Part shown: piece after piece, positions 25,836 through 36,530 of the stretch
Position numbering within the stretch: the stretch's first letter is position 1
Layout: each line of letters starts with the position of its first letter
Source of the DNA: Chrysemys picta bellii
Taxonomy: Eukaryota > Chordata > Testudines > Emydidae
Reading direction: 5' to 3'
NCBI RefSeq assembly: GCF_011386835.1
Contig: NC_088796.1
Span: 88,271,468 to 88,335,467, forward strand
DNA length: 64,000 nt
Program-made: the position numbers and the translations under genes
Notes under the pieces: model-generated
Told to the model about the DNA's origin: nothing
Seen by the model: the letters and a program-made list of their open reading frames with translations, nothing else
Databases searched by the model: none

Positions 25836-26085
25836 CCGTCCCATGTGTATTAATGTAAGCTATTGCCTTGCAAACACATCATCATCACACTGACTGGATT
25901 ACACTTGATCTATTTTTTTCATCGCATCCCTCATTTTGATTTTTTGTCCACATTTAGACCATTACAAGTTGAGAGTTATACTCAACAAGTGAATTCACTT
26001 ACATTTACTGTACTCATGCACTTGTAATACATCCATTTGTAAAGTGGCATGAGCTATTCAAAACACCACATATTACTCTTATATA

Positions 26086-26188
26086 TAGAGCCCTGCGTGG
26101 ATACAAAATTTGTATCTACATCTGATCTGCGATCCGCAAAAACAATCCGTGGATATAAAGCAGATATCCGCAGATTTGCAGAGCTCTA
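26086..26188. mobile_element. hAT-like MITE, 103 bp
   Basis: Terminal inverted repeats TAGAGCCCTGC and GCAGAGCTCTA (one mismatch). Flanked by CTTATATA (26,078-26,085) and CTTACATA (26,189-26,196), an 8-bp target duplication with one difference, as expected of hAT transposons. Confidence 0.8.
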
Positions 26189-26254
26189 CTTACATACAGT
26201 AATGTTTTTCATAGGGGATGGAGCTACTTTGTGGACCCAACATGGATTTAGTTC

Positions 26255-26745
26255 CAGTGGCGCTGGAACACTTTTTGGAGTGGGGGTGCTGAGCTGCACC
26301 CCCTTACCTCTGTCCATGTTCCTCACCGCTCCCTAGAGCTGGAGCCGGGAGTAGGACCATGGCTCCGGGAGCAGGATGGGAGACGTGGTGGCTGGGATCT
26401 CGCTTGCGGGGCCAATGGCTGGGCGGGACCCTGGGGCTGTCAGCAGAGCCCCCAGTCCCCCGGTGGCCAGGACCCCACACGCAGGGCCAGTTGCCAGGAC
26501 TCTGCAGCTGAATCAGACCCTGGGCTGGCAGCGAGCCCCTGGGCGCAGTGCCAGAGGCTGAGCGGGACCGGTGGCCAAGCAGGACCCAGGGCCGGCAGCA
26601 GAGACCCCAGACAGTAGGGGGGCCGGCGGCCGGGACCCTGAGCAGCAGGGTCGGGACCCTGGCCGTGGGGCCGGTGGCTGGGACCCTGGGTGCAAAACCT
26701 GGGGGTGCTGCAGCACTCCCCGCACCCCTACTTCCCATGCCTATG
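26255..26745. mobile_element. hAT-like MITE, 491 bp, GC-rich core
   Basis: Left end CAGTGGCGCTGGAAC and inverted right end CATAGGCATGGGAAG. Flanked by TTTAGTTC (26,247-26,254) and TTTGGTTC (26,746-26,753), 7 of 8 matching. The core repeats GGCNGGGACCCTGG-like words and yields spurious GC-rich reading frames on both strands. Confidence 0.75.
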
Positions 26746-27293
26746 TTTGGTTCACAGACAACTAATAAACAGCTATCAGCCCTACCCCATCTACTGCTCA
26801 ATTACTTTAAGGTGCAGTATCACCCTACAACACAAAAATCCAGAGGAGAGCAGCTATAGATGCCTCCCCCTGCATTCAGAACAGTTACTGAGGCAGGATT
26901 CATCCATTTTGCCTCAGTCCTAAACAAGCTCTATGTGCAGTGGAGATCTTCTATTCAAAATGAAGGGAGACAGTTATTAAAACTGCCTGTGATTGTTTGA
27001 TGGTGCTACTATGCCTCTATGAGCTGCAATTTTCAAATCCTCAGATCTCAGCCAAATCAAAAGGGATTTTCATCAGGACATTGAGAAATCTCTCTCCTTA
27101 TGGACCATTTCAATGCCAAATTTGAATTTTCTATTGCCACACACTTCAGCACTGAACCTGTTTGAAAAAAGTTACAAAAATGTTTTCTAATGGGAAAAGT
27201 ATTATTTTGGCTCTGGCCTTTTTTCTCAGAGATAACTTAACTGTTTATCCTGTAACTATGAACAATTTCTCTTTGGCTAGAGTCTAGGGCAGT

Positions 27294-28348
27294 TAGGGTT
27301 ACCATATTTCAACAATCAAAAAAGAGGACGGGAGGAGCCCCGCCCCTGTCCTGCCCTATCCCCGCCCCTGCCCCTTCCACTCCCTCCCACTTCCCACCCC
27401 CTCAGAACCCCCAACCCTCCCCCTGCTCCTTGTCCCCGTAATTGCCCCCTCCTGGGACCCCTGCCCCTAACTGCCCCACAGGACTCCACCCCCTACCTAA
27501 GCCTTCCTGCTCCTTGTCCCCTGACTGCCCCCTCCTGAGACCCTCCCCCATCCTAACTGGCCCCCTAGGACCCTACCCCCTACCTGTCCCCTGACTGCCC
27601 CAACCCTTATCCACACCCCCACCCCCAGACAGACACCTGGGACTCCCACGCCCCATCCAACCACTCCCCACCCCCTGACAGCCCCCCCCCCGAACTCCTG
27701 ACCCATCTAAACTCCTCTGCTCCCTGTCCCCTGACTGCCCCCTCCTGGGACCCCTGCTCCTAACTGCCCTTCAGAACCCCACCCCCTACCTAAGCCTCCC
27801 TGTTCCTTGTCCCCTAACTGCCCCCTCCTGAGACCCCCCCCACCTGTACTCTGACTGCCCAAAACCTTACACCCCCAACCCCCAGACTGCCCCCCCGAAC
27901 TCCTGACCCATCCAACCCTCCCCCTGCTCCCTGTCTCTTGACTACCCCCCCCCCGAACCTCCCTGTTGCTTCTCTGACCCCCTGGCCCCCTTACTGTGCT
28001 GCAGAGCAGCGCGCTCGGCAGCGGGGGAGGGGAGCAGGGTCGGAGCTCCAGACTGCCGGAGGCCGAGGCGAACGGCCGGCCGGCGATCTGCGAATGCAGG
28101 GAGGGGGAGGGAGGGAAAGAGAGGAGGGGTCTGGTCTCAAGTTGCAGGGGAGAGGAGGGGGAAGTGGAGGAGGGGCTCAGGCTGCCGGAGCCCGTGCGAG
28201 TGGCACGATCCAGCCAGCTGCCCTGTAAGCTGCGCACGCTCTGCATGGGGGGGGGGAAATCCGGACATTGACAAATTCCCCCTGGACGCTATTTTTAACT
28301 CAAAAAAGCCGGACATGTCCGGGGGAATCCGGACGAATGGTAACCCTA
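27294..28348. mobile_element. Inner hAT-like MITE, TAGGGTTACCAT family
   Basis: 1,055 bp with perfect 12-bp terminal inverted repeats TAGGGTTACCAT / ATGGTAACCCTA, flanked by a perfect 8-bp duplication AGGGCAGT (27,286-27,293 and 28,349-28,356). Subterminal AATCCGGAC and GCCGGACATGTCCGGGG words resemble the copy at 57,417. The core is a C-rich array of CCCTGACTGCCCCCTCCTGG-like units; it has no transposase. Confidence 0.9.
27340..27960 (-). repeat. C-rich minisatellite inside the hAT element
   Basis: Irregular repeats of a unit around CCTGACTGCCCCCTCCTGGG and GACCCCTGCCCCTAACTGCC, with unit lengths of roughly 45-60 bp. The minus-strand reading frames of 179 and 69 codons here are by-products of this repeat, not genes. 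Confidence 0.75.
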
Positions 28349-29083
28349 AGGGCAGTGGTTCTCAAACTTTTGTACTGGTGATCCCTTTCAAATAGCAAGC
28401 CTCTGAGTGTGAGTCCCCTTATAAACTAAAAACACCTTTTTATATATTTAACACCATTATAAATGCTGGATGCAAAGCAGGGTTTGGGGTGGAGGCTGAC
28501 AGCTCATGACCCCCCATGTAATAACCTCGCGACCCCCTGAGGGGTCCCGACCCCCAGTTTGAGAACCCTTGGTCTAGGGCTTGAAAAATGAGATTTAGAA
28601 TGGAAATGTTTAAACTACTTTAATTACATAAGCCACTGTCACTTCAACTAGAAGTGCAATTGATCCTCTTTATAACTGTAACCTTTGGAGCTATACTCTA
28701 TTCAACAAAAGTAGCTATACAACAAAAGTAGAGGAGAGAAAGGGTCTGTAGAAAACAGACACATGCACATTGCTAGTCTTACCACATTTCAGGACTGTTA
28801 CCTTGTTACTGCTTCAGCTGAAGGCTGCATTTTAAAACAAAAAACTCCATTCTGCACCCCCCCCTTTTTTTTTTAAAATGCCATTGAGTCTTCTAGTATT
28901 GCACTGAAAACCACCTTTGATCAACATCTATACCATGTACTTGGTTGCTCCAACTTCCCTTCCTTATCTGCCTTCCCCCTCCTCACCACCAACCCTGGAA
29001 CAACCAAAGCAGTGTTTAATTCTATGAGATATAAGAGGAGGAAGTAGCCAGAGAGAACTGAGAAATCACCATGACAGCATTAA

Positions 29084-29371
29084 GGCTATGTCCACACTAC
29101 CCGCCTGAATCGGCAGGTAGAAATCGATCTCTCGGGGATCGAATTATCGCGTCTCGTCGGGACGCGACATTCAATCCCCAAATCGACGCTTGTACTCCAC
29201 CAGGGGAGGTAGAAGTAAGCGCCGTCGACGGGGGAGCCGCGGAGGTCGATTTGCCGCCGTCCTCACAGCGGGGTAAGTTGGCTCCGATACGTCTAATTCA
29301 GCTACGCTTTTCGTGTTGCTGAATTTGCGTATCTTAAATCGATACCCCCTCCCCCCAGTGAGGATGTAGCC
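29084..29371. mobile_element. Harbinger-like MITE, CpG-rich
   Basis: 288 bp. Left end GGCTATGTCCACACTACC and inverted right end GGCTACATCCTCACTGGG. Flanked by TAA at 29,081-29,083 and 29,372-29,374, the 3-bp TWA duplication typical of PIF/Harbinger elements. It is markedly richer in CpG and TCGA/ATCGAT words than its surroundings. Confidence 0.85.
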
Positions 29372-29638
29372 TAAGATTATAGCCAAGGCACCTTATAACT
29401 TAAGGTGAAGCATATTAGATTTATAATGTAATTATACACTAATTTAAAACATTGTTATTCACTGGAATGCTATGAAATCTCACCAGACAAATTAGCTTCC
29501 ATTTCCAGCAGGCACTGATTTATGTAAAAAGCTCTATTCGGTCATTGCATTGGAACATTTAGCTGTCTTCTTCGCCAGCTGAATTATTCTCTTGCAGTTT
29601 TAAAAAATAAAATTAAACAAAAGACAAACAAAAACAAA

Positions 29639-29881
29639 GGGCTAGTTTACACACAGTTTTTGTACCGATTTAACAATATTGACTTAGAAACCAATATAAT
29701 CTCACAGTACAGCCTGCTAGTGCAGATTCAGTTATACCAGTATACAGGTGCTTGTATTGATATACCCAAATAAACTCTACTGATATAAGCACCTTCATAC
29801 CAGTATAACTGAATTCATACTTGGGGTTGCACTGATTTACCAATATAATTAAAATTTTATAAAAATTGTGTAGATCGCATC
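29639..29881. mobile_element. Harbinger-like MITE
   Basis: 243 bp. Left end GGGCTAGTTTACACA and inverted right end GATGCGATCTACACAA. The right flank is TTA while the left flank is AAA, so one copy of the duplication has probably mutated. Confidence 0.65.
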
Positions 29882-30057
29882 TTAACTTCTCTAAATTCTT
29901 TGCCACATTCCATATTCATGCTACCAGCCTCTTCCACTGGAGGATCCGGTGCTGGACAATGTACCTTATAAGCTCTTAACTTACAGTCTTGTAGCAATTA
30001 TTAGGCGATAAAGCCCACAATTTGTGGATTATTGTTTAATTGGCAACTGACGGAGAT

Positions 30058-30215
30058 TAAGACCTTGTCTGTATTTGGGATTTGCCCCAATTCAGCAACT
30101 GGGTAGCTGCACTAATGCAAATCCCATGTGTAGATAAAAAAAACCCTCTGATTTTCACTGGTGTAAATTCTGGCTTTCCTTGTCTACATTTGGGATTTGA
30201 ACCGGTGCACCTACT
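30058..30215. mobile_element. Harbinger-like MITE remnants
   Basis: Contains GACCTTGTCTGTATTTGGGA and CCTTGTCTACATTTGGGATT in direct orientation, and AATCCCATGTGTAGATAA inverted between them. This looks like the debris of one or two TCTACAC-family elements. Boundaries are uncertain. Confidence 0.4.
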
Positions 30216-30347
30216 CTCTCTCGTGTTTTTATATTGCCCTTGTTACTCTAGTACCTTAGCACTTCACAGTCTTTAATAGGTCTATCATCACAACATCCCG
30301 ATAGCTAGGGAAGTGTTATTATCCCTATTGTTCAGATGGGGAACTTA

Positions 30348-31826
30348 GGGCTTGGCTACACTTCCGAGTTACAGCGCAATAAAGGAGCCCCGGGTGCCCT
30401 ACCTCACTCCCTGCTCACACTGGCAAGGCACGTAGAGTGCTTTGTCTCTGCTATCAGTACAGCGCTGCTGGCACTCCACCTCGGCGAGAGGAATAACGTT
30501 TGCTGTGCCTTGGCTACAATGCACGGGCGTCAGTGTGAACGAGGTGTTGGGTTACTGTGCTCTGACTGGCCTCTGGAAATGTCCCATAATCCCCTTATGT
30601 CAAGTGGCCACTCTTGTCATTGTTTTGAACTCCTGTAGGAATGCGAAAATGCCCTTTCAAAGCTCTATTTATGACAGCCGGCATGCAAGCCATTAGAGTG
30701 GAATGCTGTGAGTGAGAGAGAGAGGTGGTGGGGGGAAAACGGGGGTCTGCTGCTGTCTGAACTTACAAGACAGCATGCTGAGATGCTCTCAGCCCCCCAA
30801 AACCCCACTCTCTCTCCCCCCCACATACACACAACACATTCCCTGGCACACTCTACCCCACCCCCCCAGGGGCGGCAAGTTGTATGGGCCCGTGGTGCCC
30901 GGGCTCCAGCGAGTTGGGGGCCCAGCTCCACCAATGTTCACAGCCAAGTCTCTCCTCCGGCTCCACCTGCCGCCCCTGGCATGCCTCCCCTGAGCATCCC
31001 TGCCTGCCCTGGGCAGCGGGCGGCTGCCCCCTGCAGCTCCGTGCTGCATTCCCTCGCCAGCTGCTGCCGGCTACAAGGGAGCAGCGTCCCTGAGGCAGCT
31101 GCTATGCCTGTGAAAGAGGAGGGGAGGAGCCACATGGCAGCCCTCACCCCCCAGCAGGCAACTCTGAAGTGGGGGGGGGCTTATCCTGGCTGGACCGCCT
31201 GAGCAGCAGCCGGGGGGGCTTGGGTGAGTGTCATGCCAGGGGAGGCAGGGAAGGACCTTCTGTCCCCCGGAGCTCGCTGCTGCCAGTAGGGAAAGGGCTT
31301 GGGGGAGTCTTCCTCTCTGGACCCCTGCCCCAGCCCCGGGGCAGCCTGCCTGCCATACCCCCTCCAACACCCCAACCCTCTGTCCCAGACCAGAGCCCGC
31401 ACCTAGCACCCCAAACCACCTTCTATACCCCCTCCTGCACCCCAACCCTGTCTCAGCCCAGAGCCTGCACCCAACACCTAAACTCCCTCCCAGAGCCCGT
31501 ACCCCTCCCACACCCAAACTCTCTCCCAGAGCCTTAGGCAGGTGTGTGTGGGGGGTGGGAGGTGGACACATTCTAGGCACCACCAAAAATTATACAAACC
31601 TGCTGTCCCTGCACCCCTCCATTTGAAAAGCATGTTGCAGTCACTTGCATGCTAGGATAGCTGCCCATAATGCACCGCTCCCAATGCCGCTGCATGTGCC
31701 ACAAATGTGGTCACGCCAGTGCGCAAGCAGCTGTCAGCGTGGACAGACTGCAGCGCTTTCCCTACTGCGCTCTCCGAAGGCAGGTTTAACTCACAGCACT
31801 CTACACCTGCAAGTGTAGCCATGCCC
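30348..31826. mobile_element. Outer Harbinger-like MITE, interrupted
   Basis: Terminal inverted repeats GGGCTTGGCTACACTT and, inverted, GGGCATGGCTACACTT (one mismatch in 16). Perfect TTA duplication at 30,345-30,347 and 31,827-31,829. It is interrupted by the hAT-like element at 30,867-31,611; without that insertion it is about 726 bp. Confidence 0.85.
30867..31611. mobile_element. Inner hAT-like MITE, CAGGGGCGGCA family
   Basis: 745 bp. Left end CAGGGGCGGCAAGTTGTATG and inverted right end CAGGGACAGCAGGTTTGTAT, both followed by GGTGGTGCC or GTGGTGCC. Flanks CACCCCCC (30,859-30,866) and CACCCCTC (31,612-31,619) match at 7 of 8. Overlapping GC-rich reading frames on both strands have no recognisable domain. 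Confidence 0.8.
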
Positions 31827-32444
31827 TTAGATTAAAAGTTAGAAACTAAGCCTTGGAGGCTAGTTGTTAGCACCCTTATTACTGAACTCTCCTTCCTCTA
31901 CATTGGTGACTGGCCATCATTTACTGGAATCAGGGCAGGTTCCCAATGCAGACAAAGCTTCAACTGGTAAAATTGTTCTGAGGTAGATTCAAAAAGTCAG
32001 AAATACTGGCTGATTAGATTATGCCACATGCCTAGATCCCAGAGATAGTAAACTAAAGGACTTATAAATAACAGGCTATTTTTGAAGCACGTGGCACAGA
32101 GAAAGAAGATGTATGTCAATTTCTTCTCTTCAAGAGAGTTATCAGCGACTGAATAGGGGGACCTAGGGAGAAGCCGAGGGGCATGGCCATACTGTTTCCT
32201 CTCTGCTGCAGGGGACAGGATGGAAGGAGGAGTGGCCAGCTTTGGGATGCAGGAGGTAGAGCAACATGGATCCATTCTTTACTCTCACAGGAATCTCCTC
32301 TAACCCATGGGCTGGGAGACATGTAGAACAACAACATGTCAAATTTGATTTTGGAATTGAAAGTATCCCTTTCTTACAAAATACAAATTCAAACCTCGTC
32401 CTCAGAGTTATTTTGAGAGAACACAAACCATGCACTCTGGCTGA

Positions 32445-32695
32445 GGCTATGTCTACAGTGCTGCAATAGAGCTGTATTATAGACTCTTTCTACATTGATA
32501 GGTGTCTTTCCATCAATGTAGTAAATCCACCTCTCCTAGTGGTGGTATCTAGGTCAATGGAAGAACTCTTTTGTTGACCTCGCAGTGTCTACACCAGAGG
32601 TTAGGTCAGCTGAACTACATCACACAGGGGGTGAATTTTTCACATCCCTGAGCAATTTAGGTACATCAGTTTAAATTTTAAGTGTAGATCAGGTC
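32445..32695. mobile_element. Harbinger-like MITE
   Basis: 251 bp. Left end GGCTATGTCTACAGTG and inverted right end GACCTGATCTACACTT. Flanked by TGA on both sides (32,442-32,444 and 32,696-32,698), a one-base departure from the usual TWA duplication. Confidence 0.75.
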
Positions 32696-33495
32696 TGAGA
32701 ATGCAGGTAGTCTGTGTTGCATTTAACTCCACAAGAGTCCTGATATCACTGGGTCACAACCTCTTATCCATGGCTGGTTGCCAGGATGTGAGAGTACATG
32801 CAGACAGCTGAAGAAACTCAGACATGGTCTTTATAAATAAAGCGTCAGAGAGACCACATTTAGCAAATGAAACCCAATCAAATAGGGACATGCAGCCTTA
32901 TTCAAGGCTGCCAGGAGAAATTGGGAACCCTGGGGGCATGTGTTATATACAGTAAACACTTTTTTTTGCTGATCATATTTGTTAGCTCTGTCCATTTGGC
33001 ACTGTCATGCGATCAAGCTTTTTCATCAAACAGAAGCATTGTATTCCAGCTCAGCCAACTATCAACATGACACAATAGGTAAAGCTTTGACACTTGCAAT
33101 TACCAGCTACAGGTAACAAACTCTGCAAATGTCTACAGTTAAGACATATACTTGAAAATGCACTTATCCCTATTGCTATATTTCTTTGTCCTTTTAAATT
33201 TAACATATTTAGAAAACAGAGTCCAGATGTAACAAATATTTGCTATGGTTTGGGGAACAACATGCAGAAATCTAGATTGGCTATATGTAGCTGGGATCTG
33301 ATGATTTTTTTTAAAAAAGCTTTTTTACTGTTGTCAAACTTAATTCTAAGAGAGAATTTCAATACATCTTAGAACCTATTTCAGGAGTAAAACAAGGAAA
33401 CTATTGGAACCCTTTGATATCTGAGAATCTGAAAATACCCCTGGTTAAGCAAAAGAGAGCAAATTTCTCCAAGTGGATAATACATCTCCAGCAAG

Positions 33496-33620
33496 GGAAA
33501 GATTGTCTTGTGGCTAAATCACAGGACTAGGAATCAGAAGATGTGGGTTCTCTTTGAGAAACATGAGATTCTCAGACAATTTTGTTGCCAGAAACCTTCA
33601 CAGTCTATTCACACACTGCT
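33496..33620 (+). repeat. CORE-SINE (MIR-like) fragment
   Basis: TTGTGGCTAAATCACAGGAC then TAGGAATCAGAAGATGTGGG is the tRNA-like head of a MIR-type SINE. Diverged. Confidence 0.5.
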
Positions 33621-33927
33621 GCCCTGTTTATCCCAGCTCTGCAGAAAACTGTCTTCAGTTAGACAACAGCAGTAGCATAGAACAAACATTACTATCTATC
33701 AACCCATTCATTTCAGTGAGCCATTAAAGTCAAAGCCTAGTTGGAAGCATTTAAATGCTGGCACTATTAGTCAAATGTAATAGTGTTAGGATTTGAAGAA
33801 AAAACTATTGAAGTGAAGGCACATTTTAGAACATTGGGTTTAGAAATATACCTTGGTGCAATCCCACGGAAGCCCTGGGCTGTGTTAGATTTTCCATTGT
33901 TTTCCCTGGGGATAGCCATGGACTCCA

Positions 33928-34408
33928 GGGTATGTCTATATTGCATTATAAACCCACATCTGTGGGACCTAGGCTTGTGGACTCAGTGTTTACAAGCCTG
34001 CACTTGTAAACATATACCCTGCATTGTAAACCTGTGTTTATAATTACTGGACCTGGGTCTCATAGCCATGCTAACACATCCATAATGCACTATCCTAGGG
34101 TCCGGGTCTTGTGTGCTTGCTGATCCGATTCAGACTAAGGGCTAGTCTACACTGGCAATGGTAAAGCGCTGCCATGACTTGTGTGGTCACTTAAAACAAA
34201 CAAACAAAAACCCCACCTCCATGAGAAGCGTAGCTCCCAGCGCTGGTGCACTGTTTACACTGGCGCTTTACAGCACTGAAACTTGCTGTGCTCAGAAATT
34301 GCTGTAAATTGCCAGTGTAGACAAGCCCTGATTTCTGTGTGGTTGGAAGTGGGGCTTGGGCTCAAACCTGAGTCAGAACCTTGTTTAGTGTACAGTGTAG
34401 ACATACCA
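33928..34408. mobile_element. Outer TIR element, interrupted
   Basis: Left end GGGTATGTCTATATTG and inverted right end TGGTATGTCTACACTG. It encloses the MITE at 34,139-34,328. The target duplication is not clear, so the outer boundaries are good to a few bases only. Confidence 0.6.
34139..34328. mobile_element. Inner Harbinger-like MITE, 190 bp
   Basis: Terminal inverted repeats GGGCTAGTCTACACTGGCAA and, inverted, GGGCTTGTCTACACTGGCAA (one mismatch in 20). Flanks TAA and TGA are compatible with a TAA duplication plus one mutation. Confidence 0.8.
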
Positions 34409-35271
34409 GAGGCCATAGCTAAAACAGAGCCACAGGATCTCCATGCAAATAATTCTGGCCTCCCATAGAGCCCCAAGGATTTGCCAGATTTCAGGGCAAG
34501 ATCCACAGCATTTTCCACAGGATGGGGGCAACTCCTGCCCCCTTACCAGATAATGAGGGGGATCTGCACAAGGCACAGCTACTTTGGGAAAATTTTCTAA
34601 CTGGTTTCAAAAATGGTTCAGCTAAACCAATTAGACCCATAATGGTTACCTGTTTTAAGAAAGCCTAGTTTCAGTAAAAACAGATCAGGCTACCTTAAAC
34701 CAGGTCTATGTTATAATCCTGTAGAGAGGCCCAGGGAGGTTTCCTCCCTCCGAGACCCCCTGCTATGGGGCTTCTCCCAGAGAAGGGGATGATGTTGGCC
34801 AAATTTAGCAAAGTTTTGTTTCGCGTTTGTTTTGAGGCAAGACTGTTTCCTGAAACTCTTCTGCTAGCTCTGCCCATTCAGTACCATTTGTCAAAATGAT
34901 TAATAAACATAATGAGTGTGAGAACGTGCTCAAACTAGATGGAGTCCATGAAAATTCAAGTCTACACAATATTAAGTGAAGCTAAGCCTAAATGTTCTTG
35001 TCAGCTCCTTTGCAGCTCACCAGCGGAACAGTTTATCACTTGAACAGAAGGCTCCTTGGTAGAGATAAAATACCCACTCCATTACTCATTCAGCTATGTG
35101 CCGCGTTTGGGGAAGAATGCACTCAGCAGGCCTAATCCCAGCCCAGGGCAGGGTTGTTTGTGTCTCACTGATTCAGAGTTAAACTGAAATGAACTGTCAG
35201 CACATGCCCTGGAAAAAGAGAAGTCAGTTTACCTCATACTGAAATGGAGATCCTGGTTGCTCTGTGTCACA

Positions 35272-35449
35272 CAGGGCTGCCCGGGGGGGGGGGGGGGGGG
35301 AGGGCAGGGCACAAGTGGGGCAATTTGCCCCAGGCCCTGGAGGGGCCACCACGAGAATATAGTATTCTATAGTATTGCAACTTTTTTTTATGGAAGGGGC
35401 CCCCGAAATTGCTTTGCCCCAGGCCCCCTGAATCCTCTAGGCGGTCCTG
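35272..35449. mobile_element. hAT-like MITE with G-run
   Basis: 178 bp. Left end CAGGGCTGCCCGG and right end GGCGGTCCTG. Flanks GTGTCACA (35,264-35,271) and GTGTCACG (35,450-35,457) match at 7 of 8. An 18-base G run lies at 35,283-35,300. Related to the copies at 41,341 and 60,056. Confidence 0.8.
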
Positions 35450-35814
35450 GTGTCACGTGTTTTAAAAAAAACTAACTCCAGGATGAACACAAACACGCTC
35501 CATTCGCCTTGCGCACCTAGTTTAGAGTCATTCTAGCAACATTTTGCCCTTTTGATTCTTTGGTTTCCTGTTTTGTTCCTGCCTTAACTGTTTCCTTTGC
35601 CTTTTAACCTGCCACTATTTGCTACCTCAACATAAAAGAGAGTTGCTAAACTGAAAATACAGCAGAAATGTTAAATGAAAGGAAATGGGCCACTTTACAA
35701 ACTAGACTTTACATAAAATTTAAACTAGAAGAAGAGAGGAAGTTAGATTTGACTTAAAAACCACCATTAAAGTGATACTTTTAAAAGAACCTAGTACCCT
35801 GCTGTGAGACCTTC

Positions 35815-35975
35815 AGCAAATAGCTTTACAGCTGGGTGCCTGTTTCTCCACCTACCCTTTGTCTGGCTTGTCTGTTTTGATAGCAGACTCTGGTGCAGTT
35901 ACTCTCTCCCTGTTTGTACAGTGCCTAGCACAATGTGGACCTGATCTCAGCTGAGACAAATGCTAAATCATAACT
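35815..35975 (+). repeat. Old SINE/LINE-like fragment
   Basis: Contains CTTCAGCAAATAGCTTTACA and TTGTACAGTGCCTAGCACAA, wording common to old amniote MIR/L3-type repeats. Low-confidence class. Confidence 0.4.
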
Positions 35976-36119
35976 CCCACTGAAGTGCTTGGGAGTTGCC
36001 TGTCTGCACCATAGGGAACAATCAGGGCTTCTTTTGAAATACAGTGCTATATCTCATGAGAAATGTGGTCTAATGTACTGTAAACACAACTCAAGAGGCA
36101 GGAACCAAAGGTTCCCTCA

Positions 36120-36399
36120 GGCCTTCTCTACACTAGAAAATTAGATCGGCTTAAGTATGTTGGTCAGGGGTGTAAAAAATCCGCACCCCCTAAGCAGTGT
36201 AGTTAAGCCTACCTAAATCCCTGTGTAGACAGCACTAGGTGGACAGAAGTATTCTTCAGTCTACCTACCTACTGCTCTTGGGAAGGTGGATCATCTATGC
36301 CAATAGGAGAATCCCTCCCAGCAGCATAGGTAGCATCTCCACTGAAGTGCTGCAGCAGGACAACTGTGCCACTGTACCATTTTAAGTGTAGACAATCCC
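36120..36399. mobile_element. Harbinger-like MITE
   Basis: 280 bp. Left end GGCCTTCTCTACACTAG and inverted right end GGGATTGTCTACACTTAA. Flanks TCA and TGA differ at the middle base. The inner sequence (for example GGTCAGGGGTGTAAAAAATC) is shared with the copies at 42,060 and 52,727 in the opposite orientation. Confidence 0.7.
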
Positions 36400-36406
36400 T
36401 GACTTT

Positions 36407-36530
36407 CTGTAGGATCATGGGGAAAATCACTTGACTTCTCTGCTTCAGTTTGCCCTTTTTAGCTATGTTGCAGGTTGTTATGAGCTCTAATTAATGTATA
36501 GAAATTGTTTTCAAGATGCAAAGAACAATA
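36407..36530 (+). repeat. CORE-SINE (MIR-like) fragment
   Basis: GGGGAAAATCACTTGACTTC then TCTGCTTCAGTTTGCCC is core wording of MIR-type SINEs. Old copy. Confidence 0.5.

Larger units (their letters stand above)
27290..28571. mobile_element. Outer hAT-like MITE, CAGTGGTTCTCAA family, split by an insertion
   Basis: The element consists of CAGT at 27,290-27,293 plus 28,353/28,357-28,571; its left end continues GGTTCTCAAAC and its inverted right end is GTTTGAGAACCCTTG. Perfect 8-bp target duplication GTCTAGGG at 27,282-27,289 and 28,572-28,579. The element at 27,294-28,348 landed within its first bases, so the true length before interruption was about 219 bp. Confidence 0.85.
31830..35263. other. 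Intergenic, no gene seen outside the listed repeats
   Basis: Apart from the MITEs and the SINE fragment listed separately, this stretch shows no coding exon, RNA gene or strong regulatory motif. Reading frames here are under 100 codons and match nothing I recognise. Confidence 0.6.

Noticed and set aside
27707..28246. 179-codon minus-strand reading frame and partners
   Set aside because: It lies wholly inside the hAT-like element with perfect terminal repeats and target duplication. The peptide is a low-complexity product of the C-rich repeat.
30708..31626. Cluster of reading frames up to 171 codons on both strands
   Set aside because: Explained by a hAT-like element nested in a Harbinger-like MITE, with GC-rich low-complexity peptides.
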